Shown here: positions 45,861 to 54,347 of the stretch, one piece after another
Position numbering within the stretch: position 1 is the stretch's first letter
How the letters are laid out: each line of letters begins with the position of its first letter
NCBI RefSeq assembly: GCF_039543225.1
Contig: NZ_BAABJI010000004.1
Span: forward strand, 124,001 to 188,000
Reading direction: 5' to 3'
DNA from: Mucilaginibacter defluvii
Lineage (GTDB): Bacteria; Bacteroidota; Bacteroidia; Sphingobacteriales; Sphingobacteriaceae
Length of the DNA: 64,000 bases
Made by a program: the position numbers and the translations under genes
The notes under the pieces: model-generated
Database searches by the model: none
Told to the model about the DNA's origin: nothing
What the model saw: the letters and a program-made list of their open reading frames with translations, nothing else

Positions 45861-45882
45861 TTTAGATAACTATACAAAAAGC

Positions 45883-45917
45883 AAAGGCGGCTTCCTTAAC
45901 CGGAGCTGCCTTTTTTT
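45883..45917 (+). terminator. Terminator of the SIMPL gene
   Basis: An imperfect stem (AAAGGCGGCTTCC with GGAGCTGCCTTT) is followed by seven T residues, 22 bp after the stop codon. Confidence 0.7.
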
Positions 45918-45943
45918 GTAAGCGGCTTAACAAATAAAATAAA

Positions 45944-45951
45944 TATATTTG
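45944..45951 (+). promoter_or_regulatory. Putative -7 box of the alpha/beta hydrolase gene
   Basis: TATATTTG fits TAnnTTTG, 16 bases before the ATG at 45968. A TTTG at 45915-45918 stands 25 bases upstream, slightly beyond the usual spacing. Confidence 0.4.
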
Positions 45952-45967
45952 ATGATTAACCTTTATT

Positions 45968-46879
45968 ATGAAAATACTTGCCTTACCCTTATTTGTATTG
46001 CTGGCTGTGAATGTATTTGCACAAAAACAAACCCCCATAACGCTATACCCTGATGGTGCCCCGGGCGCAAAATCCACCCCCAAAACCTATCAGGAAAAAT
46101 TAGAGAATGGCAGCTGGATATTAAAGGTAAGCACACCAACACTCACCCCCTACTTACCTGCAGCAGGTACGGCCAATGGTACTGCAGTTATTGTGCTGCC
46201 GGGTGGTGGCTACGCCGGTTTGGCATCGGCACACGAGGGTGAGGCCATAGCGCGTGAGTTTAACAAGATTGGCGTTACCGCATTTTTGCTAAAATACCGC
46301 CTGCCCAGTGATTCCATCATGACGGATAAAAAGATAGGGCCACTGCAGGATGTGCAGCGAGCCATACAAATAGTACGTGAGCGCGCTGCCGAGTGGAAGA
46401 TAAACCCTGACAGGATAGGCATCATTGGCTTTTCGGCCGGTGGACACCTGGCCTCAACCGCTATTACGCATTTTCAAAAAGCAGTTATCCCGAATAAAAA
46501 CAACACTAATCTGCGCCCCGATTTCGGGATGCTGATATATCCGGTGATCAGCTTTGGAGAGTTTACCCATCAGGGCTCAAAAGAAAACCTGATCAGCAAA
46601 AACCCGGCTCCCGAACTGGTTAACGAATTCAGCAACGAGCTGCAGGTTACGACCCAGACACCGCCAACGTTTTTAATACATGCCGAGGATGATACCGTAG
46701 TGCCCGTTCAAAACAGTTTGCTGTTTTACAATGCCTTACTTGCCAACAAAATAAAGGCTGAGATGCACCTATACCCGGCAGGCGGGCACGGTTTCGGCTT
46801 GGTAAACCCAACCACTAAAGAGCTTTGGTTCAGCAGCCTTACCAACTGGATGGCCGCCAACGGCTGGCTGGGTAAGTGA
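45968..46879 (+). CDS. Exported alpha/beta hydrolase (carbohydrate esterase-like)
   Basis: The 303-residue protein has a signal peptide ending VFAQ. GGGYAGL gives the oxyanion loop, IGFSAGGHLAS the nucleophile Ser, HAEDDTVVPV the acid and GGHGFGL the His. These match BD-FAE/acetylxylan-esterase-like hydrolases, often called dienelactone-hydrolase-like, and deacetylation of plant polysaccharides is a plausible role. No PUL genes are nearby to support it. The stop codon lies inside the first arm of a low-complexity inverted repeat. Confidence 0.85.
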   Translation: MKILALPLFVLLAVNVFAQKQTPITLYPDGAPGAKSTPKTYQEKLENGSWILKVSTPTLTPYLPAAGTANGTAVIVLPGGGYAGLASAHEGEAIAREFNKIGVTAFLLKYRLPSDSIMTDKKIGPLQDVQRAIQIVRERAAEWKINPDRIGIIGFSAGGHLASTAITHFQKAVIPNKNNTNLRPDFGMLIYPVISFGEFTHQGSKENLISKNPAPELVNEFSNELQVTTQTPPTFLIHAEDDTVVPVQNSLLFYNALLANKIKAEMHLYPAGGHGFGLVNPTTKELWFSSLTNWMAANGWLGK

Positions 46880-47010
46880 GTTGGTGAATGGTGAGTGGTC
46901 AGCAGTGATTGGTGAGTAGTATTACGGTTTTAGCTTGTAATTAAAATCTATTAAAAAAAGCCTACCATTCACCAATCACAATTCACTACTGACTACTGAC
47001 CACTCACTAT
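46875..47010. repeat. Low-complexity inverted repeat between convergent genes
   Basis: Left arm 46875-46920 is built of degenerate GTGAGTGGTCAG/GTGAATGGT-type units; right arm 46963-47010 holds the reverse complement (CACTCAC, GACTACTGACC). The arms share GTGAGTGGTCAG and adjacent AGT. The arms take in the stop codons of both flanking genes, and between them is an AT-rich 42-bp spacer. It may fold into a long hairpin that ends both transcripts. Confidence 0.65.
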
Positions 47011-47864
47011 TCTACAATCTCCAGCAGTTCGTTCAATTCGTCAACCTTATCGGTTGAGCCTAACTGCTCGTACGCGCTGATGAGGTTGCGTATTACGCGT
47101 TTAATAATTTCGGTATTTGAGCAGGGCTCGTAAAATTGCTTATCGGGCATTAGTTTCAACTGCTTTAAAAACATATCCACATCGCGCCGGCCGAATATAA
47201 AACCCTTGTTAAAGGCGTTTATGTAAAAGAGTATGCCGCTTTCAAACTCGCTTTGCATGCCCTCATCCAGGTAAGCCAATATAAAATGCTGCGGCAGGTT
47301 AACGCCATACACCGGTATATCAAGCTTTTGGGCTATAATGGAATAAATTATAGCGAGTGATATCTGGTTACCTTTTTTGGTTTCGAGCACCTGGCTAATG
47401 TAACTGTTCTGCGGATCCTGGTGATTGGTGGTATTGCCGCTAAAGCCGTATATATTATAAAATACATGGTTAATCAGCTTCACCTGCTCAACCGGGCTGC
47501 CCTCGTTCATCATTTGCAGCCATATATCTCGCTTAATAGCTTCTATCTGGTTAATTACCTTTTGTTCATCAAGGTCGGGGTACTGGTAGCGGTTTATTAT
47601 GAGTGCCCCCTGTAGCAAGTCGAACGCGCCGCTGTGTATCCACAATTTAAGATCGTTTTTTAACTGGCCAAACTGAATTTCGTGCACCAGGTTGGCAATT
47701 CGCTCCTGTAAAAGCGGATCAAAAGCCTCGGTAAAAGCAGTTTCAAGCGGTTCTATCGCGCTGCCACCTAATGATAGCAACTTATCATGCACATGCTCAA
47801 ATACCTCTGCGTCCGGGTCGTCGAGCAATTTTATTAATGAGTTTATTTCGGATGTATTTAACAT
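47007..47864 (-). CDS. SirB1/transglutaminase-like protein
   Basis: The 285-residue protein matches the SirB1 (Transglut_core2) family. An N-terminal helical part carries ERIANLVHEIQFGQLKNDLKLW, and the core has FYNIYGFSGNTTNHQDPQNSYISQVLETKKGNQISLAIIYSIIAQKLDIPVYGVNLPQHFIL, shown here only as family pattern in shorter pieces: GNTTNHQDP, KKGNQISLAI and VNLPQHFIL. Usual catalytic Cys of transglutaminases is not seen, as in the family. Function unknown. It is convergent with the hydrolase and divergent from the methyltransferase. Confidence 0.82.
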   Translation of the reverse strand: MLNTSEINSLIKLLDDPDAEVFEHVHDKLLSLGGSAIEPLETAFTEAFDPLLQERIANLVHEIQFGQLKNDLKLWIHSGAFDLLQGALIINRYQYPDLDEQKVINQIEAIKRDIWLQMMNEGSPVEQVKLINHVFYNIYGFSGNTTNHQDPQNSYISQVLETKKGNQISLAIIYSIIAQKLDIPVYGVNLPQHFILAYLDEGMQSEFESGILFYINAFNKGFIFGRRDVDMFLKQLKLMPDKQFYEPCSNTEIIKRVIRNLISAYEQLGSTDKVDELNELLEIVE

Positions 47865-47905
47865 GCTTATCAGTAAAGTATTACTATTTATCTATTTTTA
47901 CAACC

Positions 47906-48691
47906 ATGTTCAACATAAGGTTTGCGGCCGACTACCTGCGGCATCGTTTTAAAGCAAAAACCCGCCATGGTATCCACTCCCCTTTTGTGTACCAACTGGT
48001 TGATAAGGTAATATACGATTTTGAGCCCAAAAAAGTGTACGCCGATATAGAGCAGGTTCGTAAACATTTACTTGCCGATGACCGGACCATCACCGTTACC
48101 GACCTTGGCGCCGGTTCGCATGTAAACAACAACAAGCAGAAACACATCAGCCAGATTGCCAAGAACGCGCTTAAACCACCAAAGCTCGCTCAGCTATTGT
48201 ACCGCCTGGCTGCCTATACCAACCCGGATAGCATTATTGAACTGGGCACCTGCCTTGGCGTTACCACGCTTTACCTGCAACAAGCCGCGCCCGAAGCCCA
48301 GGTACACACGCTCGAGGGTTGCCCGCAAACGGCGGCAGTGGCCGGGCAGCAATTCGCCGGTCAAAAGCTGGATAACATTGCCCTAACCGTAGGCAACTTT
48401 GATGATACGCTTTACAACGTAATTAACAGTTTGCCAAAACTTGATTTTGTGTTTGTGGATGGCAACCACCAAAAGGACGCTACACTGCGCTATTTTGAAT
48501 GGTGCCTGCCGCATGTGCACGAAGACACCCTGCTGATTTTTGATGATATTTACTGGAGCGAAGGCATGAAAGAAGCTTGGGCACAAATAAAAGCACACCC
48601 GCAGGTAACCGCTACGGTCGATCTGTTTTGGATTGGGCTGGTTTACTTCAAAAAAGGGCAGGCTAAAGAAGATTTTCTGATAAAGTTTTAA
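47906..48691 (+). CDS. SAM-dependent O-methyltransferase-like protein
   Basis: The 261-residue protein has a class I methyltransferase core. IIELGTCLGVTTLYLQ is the SAM-binding motif I, VHTLEGC the motif II region, and DFVFVDGNHQKDAT and LLIFDDIYWSEGM follow as in caffeoyl-CoA/catechol O-methyltransferase-like proteins. An N-terminal RHRFKAKTRHGIHSPFVYQLVDK is a common lead-in for this Bacteroidota group. The ATG at 47906 is preferred; the frame extends back to 47771 but overlaps the divergent SirB1-like gene. Substrate unknown. Confidence 0.85.
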   Translation: MFNIRFAADYLRHRFKAKTRHGIHSPFVYQLVDKVIYDFEPKKVYADIEQVRKHLLADDRTITVTDLGAGSHVNNNKQKHISQIAKNALKPPKLAQLLYRLAAYTNPDSIIELGTCLGVTTLYLQQAAPEAQVHTLEGCPQTAAVAGQQFAGQKLDNIALTVGNFDDTLYNVINSLPKLDFVFVDGNHQKDATLRYFEWCLPHVHEDTLLIFDDIYWSEGMKEAWAQIKAHPQVTATVDLFWIGLVYFKKGQAKEDFLIKF

Positions 48692-48770
48692 ACGACACTT
48701 CACCCGGCTCCTTTCTGAGGAGAGGAAGTCGAACATATGAATTAAAATACACAGATCGTTAAACAACTAA

Positions 48771-48892
48771 ATTCCGGCATCAGTAATACCCGGAGTACAC
48801 AAACTGCGGCAAAGCACAACCTTTAACCGGGTAGGACGCAGCCGGCAGTTTTGCTTCTTTTGTCTGCACAAAAGAAGTTGAGGACAAGTAAC
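48771..48892 (-). repeat. Dispersed intergenic repeat A, copy 1 (inverted relative to copy 2)
   Basis: Its reverse complement aligns with 54102-54226 over about 120 bp. Shared blocks include TGTCCT, a hairpin CTTCTTTTG/CAAAAGAAG (48854-48862 and 48869-48877), CAAAACT, GCCGGCT, GTCCT.CCCG and TCCGGG.ATTACTGATGCCG. It is non-coding. Confidence 0.75.
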
Positions 48893-49086
48893 GAAGCGAT
48901 TTTAAGATAGTGCTATTGTTAGGTTGTTGTGCTTTTATTATCGTTAGCCTGCTCTTGGGTGCAGGGCCCGGTTAATTCCCTTGGTGCGAAAGTAACCAAA
49001 CATCAAGCCGGAAAAAACCTTCGGCCGCACTGGCCATAAACTCGGCCCGGTTTTCCGGCAGGCCAACGCTCTTTTTTAATCTCAAC

Positions 49087-49171
49087 TGTCATTTCAAACG
49101 AGGCACGAGCGAGAAATCTGCTGCTTGATTATGAATGCGGATAGATTTCTCGCTATCGCATCGAAATGACA
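49087..49171 (-). repeat. Dispersed intergenic repeat B, copy 1 (hairpin after serS)
   Basis: The element is an imperfect inverted repeat with outer arms TGTCATTTC and GAAATGACA and inner GCGAGAAATCT and AGATTTCTCGC. It ends 15 bp after the serS stop on the reverse strand. A related element lies at 54260-54340. It could act as 3' end hairpin of serS. Confidence 0.75.
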
Positions 49172-49185
49172 GCAAAAGTTAAATA

Positions 49186-50457
49186 TTAATTTATCCAGTC
49201 AAACTTAGTATAAGGAACCAATACTTCCGGTATTTTAATACCTTCTTCTGTTTGATTATTTTCTAATAGCGTAGCTACTATACGCGGCAAGGCCAGTGCG
49301 CTGCCATTTAGCGTGTGAGCCAACTGCGTTTTGCCCTCGGCGTTACGGAAACGCAGTTTAAGGCGGTTGCTCTGGAAGGTTTCAAAGTTTGATACAGATG
49401 ATACTTCCAGCCAGCGTTGTTGGGCCGCGCTCCAGGTTTCCATATCATACGTTAACGCTGATGCAAAACCCATGTCGCCACCGCATAAACGCAGCACCCG
49501 GTATGGCAGACCAAGCTTTTGCAGCAAACCTTGCACGTGTGCGCTCATTTCTTCCAACACACTATAAGAGTTATCCGGATGTACCACCTGTACTATTTCT
49601 ACCTTATCGAACTGGTGCAGGCGGTTAAGGCCGCGTACATGTGCACCGTATGAGCCCGCCTCACGGCGGAAACATGGCGTATAGCCGCAGTTTTTAACCG
49701 GCAATTCGTCGCCTTTTAATATCACATCACGGTACAGGTTGGTTACTGGTACCTCGGCGGTGGGTATCAGGTACAGGTTATCAATACCTGCATGATACAT
49801 CTGGCCCTCCTTATCAGGTAACTGGCCGGTGCCGAAGCCCGATGTCTCATTAACCAGTAACGGAACAATCACCTCGCTGTAACCACCCTTTTCGGCCTCA
49901 TCTAAAAAGAAGCTGATCAGCGCGCGCTGCAGTTTGGCGCCTTTACCTTTATATACCGGAAAACCGGCGCCGGTAATTTTAACACCCAGTTCAAAGTCAA
50001 TTAAGTTATATTTTGCGGCCAGTTCCCAATGTGGCAAAGCGTTGCCTGGTAGCTCCGGCTTGGTGCCGTGCTCTAACACGATCTCATTTTCTTCCGGCGT
50101 TAAGCCTTTGGGTACCGAGCTGTGCGGCAGGTTAGGCAATAGTACCAGCTTTTGCTGCAGTTCGGCCTCAAGGGCGGCAAGCTGCTCGCCGTATTGCTTA
50201 ATATCTTCCTTCCATTTACCGGTACTGGCTTTAATGGCTTCGGCTTCTTCTTTTTGCCCGGTACGCATCAGCTCACCAATTTTTTTGGCGGCGGCATTTG
50301 CTTCGGCGGATACACTGTCTGACAGGTTTTGGGTTTGCCTGCGTTTTTCGTCAAGCTCAATAATGTTGTCAACCAGTTCGGGCTGCTTAAAATTTTTAAC
50401 AGCCAGGCGTTCCAGCACTTGTTCCCTGTTCTCGCGGATGTAATTTACCTGAAGCAT
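49186..50457 (-). CDS. serS: Seryl-tRNA synthetase
   Basis: The 423-residue class II synthetase charges tRNA(Ser). The N-terminal ~110 residues are the long antiparallel coiled-coil arm (VSAEANAAAKKIGELMRTGQKEEAEAIK). Core motifs are PTAEVPVTNLY, motif 2 FRREAGSYGAHVRGLNRLHQFDKVE, and motif 3 LNGSALALPRIVATLLENNQ. Full length and no unusual residue. A TATCTTTG box lies 22 bases upstream. Confidence 0.96.
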   Translation of the reverse strand: MLQVNYIRENREQVLERLAVKNFKQPELVDNIIELDEKRRQTQNLSDSVSAEANAAAKKIGELMRTGQKEEAEAIKASTGKWKEDIKQYGEQLAALEAELQQKLVLLPNLPHSSVPKGLTPEENEIVLEHGTKPELPGNALPHWELAAKYNLIDFELGVKITGAGFPVYKGKGAKLQRALISFFLDEAEKGGYSEVIVPLLVNETSGFGTGQLPDKEGQMYHAGIDNLYLIPTAEVPVTNLYRDVILKGDELPVKNCGYTPCFRREAGSYGAHVRGLNRLHQFDKVEIVQVVHPDNSYSVLEEMSAHVQGLLQKLGLPYRVLRLCGGDMGFASALTYDMETWSAAQQRWLEVSSVSNFETFQSNRLKLRFRNAEGKTQLAHTLNGSALALPRIVATLLENNQTEEGIKIPEVLVPYTKFDWIN

Positions 50458-50479
50458 TTTCTATTTATATGATTTTTGG

Positions 50480-50487
50480 CAAAGATA
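50480..50487 (-). promoter_or_regulatory. Putative -7 box of serS
   Basis: The reverse strand reads TATCTTTG (TAnnTTTG), 22 bases before the serS ATG at 50457. The -33 TTG is not at the usual spacing. Confidence 0.4.
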
Positions 50488-50492
50488 TAAAC

Positions 50493-51125
50493 TTAATGGG
50501 TTTGCACAGGCAGCAACTCAAATGTATAACCCTGGCTTTTCCACAAACCCAAGGCTCTCGGCAATACGTACTCCAACCGGTTAAAGGCCTTCAAACTATC
50601 GTGAAATACCACTATTGATCCCGGGCGGGTATATTTTAACGTTTTTTTCAGGCAACGCTCGGGCTTGAGCGTCATGTCAAAATCGCCGCTTAGCACATCC
50701 CACATAATAATGTCCAGCTCTGGGTTAAGCGCCTTTAGCTGGTCTGCCTGCGAACGTTTAATGCGTCCGTATGGTGGCCTGAAAAGATTGGTATGCAGCA
50801 GTTCGTCTGCCTGTTTAAAGTTATCAAGGTAGGTGTCATCGTCTGTTTTCCACCCCTTAAGGTGATTAAAGGTATGGTTGCCTATGGCATGCTCCTCGCG
50901 CTTTACCTGCTCAAAAATTTCCGGGTGCTTGCGTACGTTGTCGCCGATGCAAAAAAAGGTGGCCTTAGCGCCATACTCTTTTAAAATTTTTAGCACATAA
51001 GGTGTAACAATAGGTATAGGCCCATCGTCAAAGGTCAAAAAAATGCTTCGGCTGCTCGTTTTAATATCCCATATTAGTTTAGGATAGAGCAGTTTTAACA
51101 AACGAGGGGTTTTAAACAGGTACAT
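50493..51125 (-). CDS. Polysaccharide deacetylase (NodB-like) family protein
   Basis: The 210-residue protein has the NodB core. IFLTFDDGP is the first motif with the catalytic Asp pair, AIGNHTFNH is the second with the metal His, and FRPPYGRI is the third. IIMWDVLSGDFD and SIVVFHDS follow as in CE4 enzymes. No clear signal peptide is seen, though the N-terminus is mildly hydrophobic. Likely role is peptidoglycan or chitooligosaccharide deacetylation. It is co-directional with and upstream of serS. Confidence 0.9.
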   Translation of the reverse strand: MYLFKTPRLLKLLYPKLIWDIKTSSRSIFLTFDDGPIPIVTPYVLKILKEYGAKATFFCIGDNVRKHPEIFEQVKREEHAIGNHTFNHLKGWKTDDDTYLDNFKQADELLHTNLFRPPYGRIKRSQADQLKALNPELDIIMWDVLSGDFDMTLKPERCLKKTLKYTRPGSIVVFHDSLKAFNRLEYVLPRALGLWKSQGYTFELLPVQTH

Positions 51126-51207
51126 AGGTACAAATTAAGCTAATTGTTTCATTTTAAAAACAGAAGTTGAGTACAGGTATATTTAGATGCCTTATTACAA
51201 AATATTT

Positions 51208-52650
51208 ATGAACCGATATATACTCAAACGTTCCGGGCTTAAACTCTTAATGCTGATGCTCTGCATGCCGGCGGTAAGTGTTTTCGCGCAGGAGAAGATA
51301 ACCCTGCAACGGGCGGTAGAACTCGCACTCGAGCGTAACCTTACCATTAAGCAGGCACAACTCAGCGAAGCGCTTACCGGCGAAGACCTGAAGCAATCAA
51401 AATATAACCGGTTGCCCGATCTGAACGTGAATACGCAAGGCTCATTCAACTGGGGCCGAAGCTTGGATCAGTCAACTTATTCCTTCACCAACCAGCGTAT
51501 ATTTACGGCGTTTGGCTCTTTAACATCACAAATTGTGCTGTTTCAGGGCGGGCAATTGCGTAACCAGATCATCCAGAACAAAATACAGCTGGAGGCTGAC
51601 CGTACCAACACCACCAAGGTTAAGAACGACCTTATATTGAACGTGGTTACCACTTATCTTACAGTGCTGACCAACCAGGACCTGGTAAAGGCGGCGGGCC
51701 AGCAGATAGATATTTCAAAGCAAACGCTTGATCGCGCCAACATCAGCTTTAAAGCCGGTAACCAAACCGTGGCGGACCTGTCACAAGCTAAATCACAACT
51801 TTCAACCGCTGAACTTAACCGTACCGACGCGCAAAACCAGCTGGAGCTATCCATCCTGACGCTGAAGCAATACATGGAGATGCCGCCCGAAACACAAATA
51901 GAGGTGGTGAGGCCCGATGTAAGCCAGCTCTCGGTACAATCCATATTTAACGCCCAGGAAGTACTAAACACCGCCTTAAATGTTAACCCGGATGTCCGCC
52001 TGGCCGAATTACAGCGCGATGTACTGAAACAAGCCGTAAAAGTGGCGCAGGGCGCTTACTATCCAACCCTGGTACTGTTTGCTACTTTAGGTTCAAACTA
52101 TTCAAGCATTTACCAGCGTGCCGGCCGTCCTTACGCTACCGGGGAGTTTAACCCGATAGGTGTGGTTAATAATGCGGCTCGTGATACTGTAGTTACACCG
52201 GCTTTCGCTACACCGTTCACCAAGCCATCGGTATTCGGACAATTGAGTGATAACTTTTACCAGTCGATAGGTTTAAATCTATCAATACCTATCTTCCGTC
52301 GCTTTGCTACCCGTACAGCGGTGCGTAAAGCAAAAATTCAATACCAGAATGCCGAAGTTCAGGCTCAATTATCACGAAACAACCTGAGCAAGATCATCTA
52401 CCAGGCCGTATGGGATGCCCAAGCGGCGCAAAAACGCTATATATCGGCGCAGCAAACCTACCAGGCCAATAAGGATGCTTACAATGCCATATTGCAGCGC
52501 TTTAATGTAGGTTTAGTAAATTCGCTCGATCTGAATACATCGTTAACCAATTTTAATAAAGCTGAGTTTGATATGATACAGGCCCGTTACCAGATGGTGT
52601 TCAGAAGCAAAGTGATTGACTATTACCTGGGAAAACCGATTTCGTTATAA
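51208..52650 (+). CDS. TolC-family outer-membrane efflux protein
   Basis: The 480-residue protein starts at the ATG at 51208 (another at 51187) with a signal peptide ending VFAQ. The two TolC-type repeats are seen in ITLQRAVELALERNLTIKQAQL and near the end in NAILQRFNVGLVNSLDLNTSLTNFNKAEFD, with long helices with many Gln residues and beta strands (LNVNTQGSFNWGRSLDQ, SIPIFRR). It forms a trimeric outer-membrane channel. The adaptor gene follows after 15 bp. Confidence 0.92.
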   Translation: MNRYILKRSGLKLLMLMLCMPAVSVFAQEKITLQRAVELALERNLTIKQAQLSEALTGEDLKQSKYNRLPDLNVNTQGSFNWGRSLDQSTYSFTNQRIFTAFGSLTSQIVLFQGGQLRNQIIQNKIQLEADRTNTTKVKNDLILNVVTTYLTVLTNQDLVKAAGQQIDISKQTLDRANISFKAGNQTVADLSQAKSQLSTAELNRTDAQNQLELSILTLKQYMEMPPETQIEVVRPDVSQLSVQSIFNAQEVLNTALNVNPDVRLAELQRDVLKQAVKVAQGAYYPTLVLFATLGSNYSSIYQRAGRPYATGEFNPIGVVNNAARDTVVTPAFATPFTKPSVFGQLSDNFYQSIGLNLSIPIFRRFATRTAVRKAKIQYQNAEVQAQLSRNNLSKIIYQAVWDAQAAQKRYISAQQTYQANKDAYNAILQRFNVGLVNSLDLNTSLTNFNKAEFDMIQARYQMVFRSKVIDYYLGKPISL

Positions 52651-52665
52651 CTATTAATTTGAATC

Positions 52666-54009
52666 ATGGGAAAGACTACAAAATATATTCTGATCATTGC
52701 CGGGGTACTTGCGCTGTTGCTGATCATAGGTAAATTGACCGGCTTTTTGGGCGGGCCAAAGAAAACACAGGTAGCTACTGAAAAGGCTGCCGAACGTACC
52801 ATCACCGAATCGGTATCGGCAAGCGGAAAAGTTAAACCGCACGTTGAGGTAAAAATAAGTGCCGAGGTATCTGGCGAGGTAGTTGACCTGCCAATTAAGG
52901 AAGGCGACGTGGTTAAAAAAGGCCAGTTGTTGTGCCGCATCCGTCCGGACATATTGCAATCAGGCTATGAGCGTGCCGTGGCATCATACAATACCCAAAA
53001 AGCTACCGTTGGCAATTCGGCTCAGATGTTGAAACAGGCCGAGGCAAACTTTAACAACCAGGCATCCATCTATAAACGTAATAAAGAGCTTTACGAGAGC
53101 AAAGTAGTAACCGCTGCCGAGTTTGAAACCGCAAAAGCTAATTACGAGAGTGCCAAAGCCAACCTGGAAGCAGCTAAGCAAAGTGTTATAGGCGCTAAGT
53201 TTGGCCTTGATCAATCACAGGCATCTGTAAAAGAAGCTCAGGACAACCTGGCCAAAACGTCTATCTACTCTCCGGTGGATGGCGTAGTGTCCAAACTATC
53301 CATTGAAAAAGGCGAGCGCGTATTAGGTACTATCCAGATGGCGGGTACGGATATCATGACGATATCTGACGTGAACGCGATGGACGTTAACGTTGATGTA
53401 AACGAGAACGATATTAACCGCGTGGCCGTTGGCAATGAGTCGGACATAGAGGTAGATGCCTTTTTAGGTAAAAAATTCAAGGGTAAGGTGATCGAGATAG
53501 GCAGCTCGGCCAACGTGGTGGGTACCAATGCCGACCAGGTGACCAACTTCACGGTTAAAGTACGTATAGACCCGGAATCATATAAAGCCTTAATGGCGGG
53601 CAAAGAGGGTACACCGTCGCCTTTCCGTCCGGGCCTTACCGCTACCGTTGAGATCAAGACTAATAATGTTAAGGGCCTGTCGGTACCTATACAATCGGTT
53701 ACCACGCGCGAAGATGAAAAGAAAAACGCAGCCGCCGACAAAAAAGCGGATGACGATGACGATGACAAAAAACAATTAAGCGCGCCGGTTAAAGAGTATG
53801 TATTTGTTTACAGCGCCGGTAAAGTAAAACAGGTGCAGGTAAAAACCGGCATACAAGATGATGCTTACATTCAAATATTATCGGGCGTTAAAGCCGGAGA
53901 TGAGGTGGTATCAGCCCCTTACTCAGCCATCTCAAAAACTTTGAAGGATAATGAGGAAGTAGAAAAGGTTGATAAATCAAAACTTTTCGGCACAGAAGAA
54001 AAGAAGTAG
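52666..54009 (+). CDS. Efflux periplasmic adaptor (MacA/RND membrane-fusion type)
   Basis: The 447-residue protein has an N-terminal membrane helix, then a lipoyl-like domain (VKISAEVSGEVVDLPIKEGDVVKKGQLLCRI), a coiled coil of ~100 residues, a second lipoyl half (TSIYSPVDGVVSKLSIEKGERV) and beta-barrel domains. A run of six Asp in ADDDDDDKK interrupts the C-terminal part. It pairs with the TolC channel upstream. A terminator follows, and no ABC or RND permease is encoded beside it. Confidence 0.92.
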   Translation: MGKTTKYILIIAGVLALLLIIGKLTGFLGGPKKTQVATEKAAERTITESVSASGKVKPHVEVKISAEVSGEVVDLPIKEGDVVKKGQLLCRIRPDILQSGYERAVASYNTQKATVGNSAQMLKQAEANFNNQASIYKRNKELYESKVVTAAEFETAKANYESAKANLEAAKQSVIGAKFGLDQSQASVKEAQDNLAKTSIYSPVDGVVSKLSIEKGERVLGTIQMAGTDIMTISDVNAMDVNVDVNENDINRVAVGNESDIEVDAFLGKKFKGKVIEIGSSANVVGTNADQVTNFTVKVRIDPESYKALMAGKEGTPSPFRPGLTATVEIKTNNVKGLSVPIQSVTTREDEKKNAAADKKADDDDDDKKQLSAPVKEYVFVYSAGKVKQVQVKTGIQDDAYIQILSGVKAGDEVVSAPYSAISKTLKDNEEVEKVDKSKLFGTEEKK

Positions 54010-54035
54010 TAGTTTAGTTTATAGTGTTAATATGG

Positions 54036-54064
54036 AAAAGGGCTTGCTTATGCAGGCCCTTTTT
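54036..54064 (+). terminator. Terminator of the TolC-adaptor operon
   Basis: A near-perfect stem (AAAAGGGCTTGC, loop TTAT, GCAGGCCCTTTTT) starts 27 bp after the adaptor stop and ends in a T run. Confidence 0.85.
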
Positions 54065-54101
54065 GGTTTTGTAACCATAAATTTTTATTAAGAAATAGTT
54101 C

Positions 54102-54226
54102 GTTACCTGTCCTGAATTTCTTTTGAACGATCAAAAGAAACAAAACTCGCCGGCTATGTCCTGCCCGTTGAAGGGGTGTACCTGGGCAAAGCTTTTACTA
54201 TTCCGGGCATTACTGATGCCGTAGAA
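54102..54226 (+). repeat. Dispersed intergenic repeat A, copy 2
   Basis: It aligns with the reverse complement of 48771-48892. The internal hairpin TTTCTTTTG (54117-54125) with CAAAAGAAA (54132-54140) has compensating end changes relative to copy 1 (G-C to A-T), which keeps the stem. Confidence 0.75.
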
Positions 54227-54259
54227 TAGGTTATTGAAGACTTGTGCTTTTAAGAAAAA

Positions 54260-54340
54260 TCATTTCGAAGCGTCAGCGAGAAATCTGCCTGCATTCATAG
54301 CAGCGCGACAGATTTCTTCTCTCACTCGTTAGAAAGGACA
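54260..54340 (-). repeat. Dispersed intergenic repeat B, copy 2 (hairpin after the glutaminyl cyclase gene)
   Basis: It begins TCATTTCGAAGCG with GCGAGAAATCTGC and carries the opposing AGATTTCTTCTCTCACTCGTT and ends near AAGGACA. It resembles the element at 49087-49171 and ends 8 bp after the stop of the downstream reverse-strand gene, the same placement as copy 1 after serS. Confidence 0.7.
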
Positions 54341-54347
54341 AAATTTA

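Larger units (their letters stand above)
48692..49185. other. Gene-free 494-bp region made of dispersed repeats and hairpins
   Basis: It holds repeat A copy 1 (48771-48892), a hairpin GCCGGAAAA (49007-49015) with TTTTCCGGC (49051-49059), and repeat B copy 1 (49087-49171) just before the serS stop. No convincing open frame is present. Confidence 0.7.

Noticed and set aside
46875..47010. CRISPR-like short repeats
   Set aside because: Units are degenerate, contiguous and inverted with no unique spacers, and no cas genes are near.
48692..49185. Possible small open frames in the gene-free region
   Set aside because: The frames are short, lack usable starts and overlap the dispersed repeats.
53700..53775. 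Run of six Asp in the efflux adaptor as a metal-binding site
   Set aside because: It is a low-complexity Lys/Asp loop between beta strands with no other ligand pattern.
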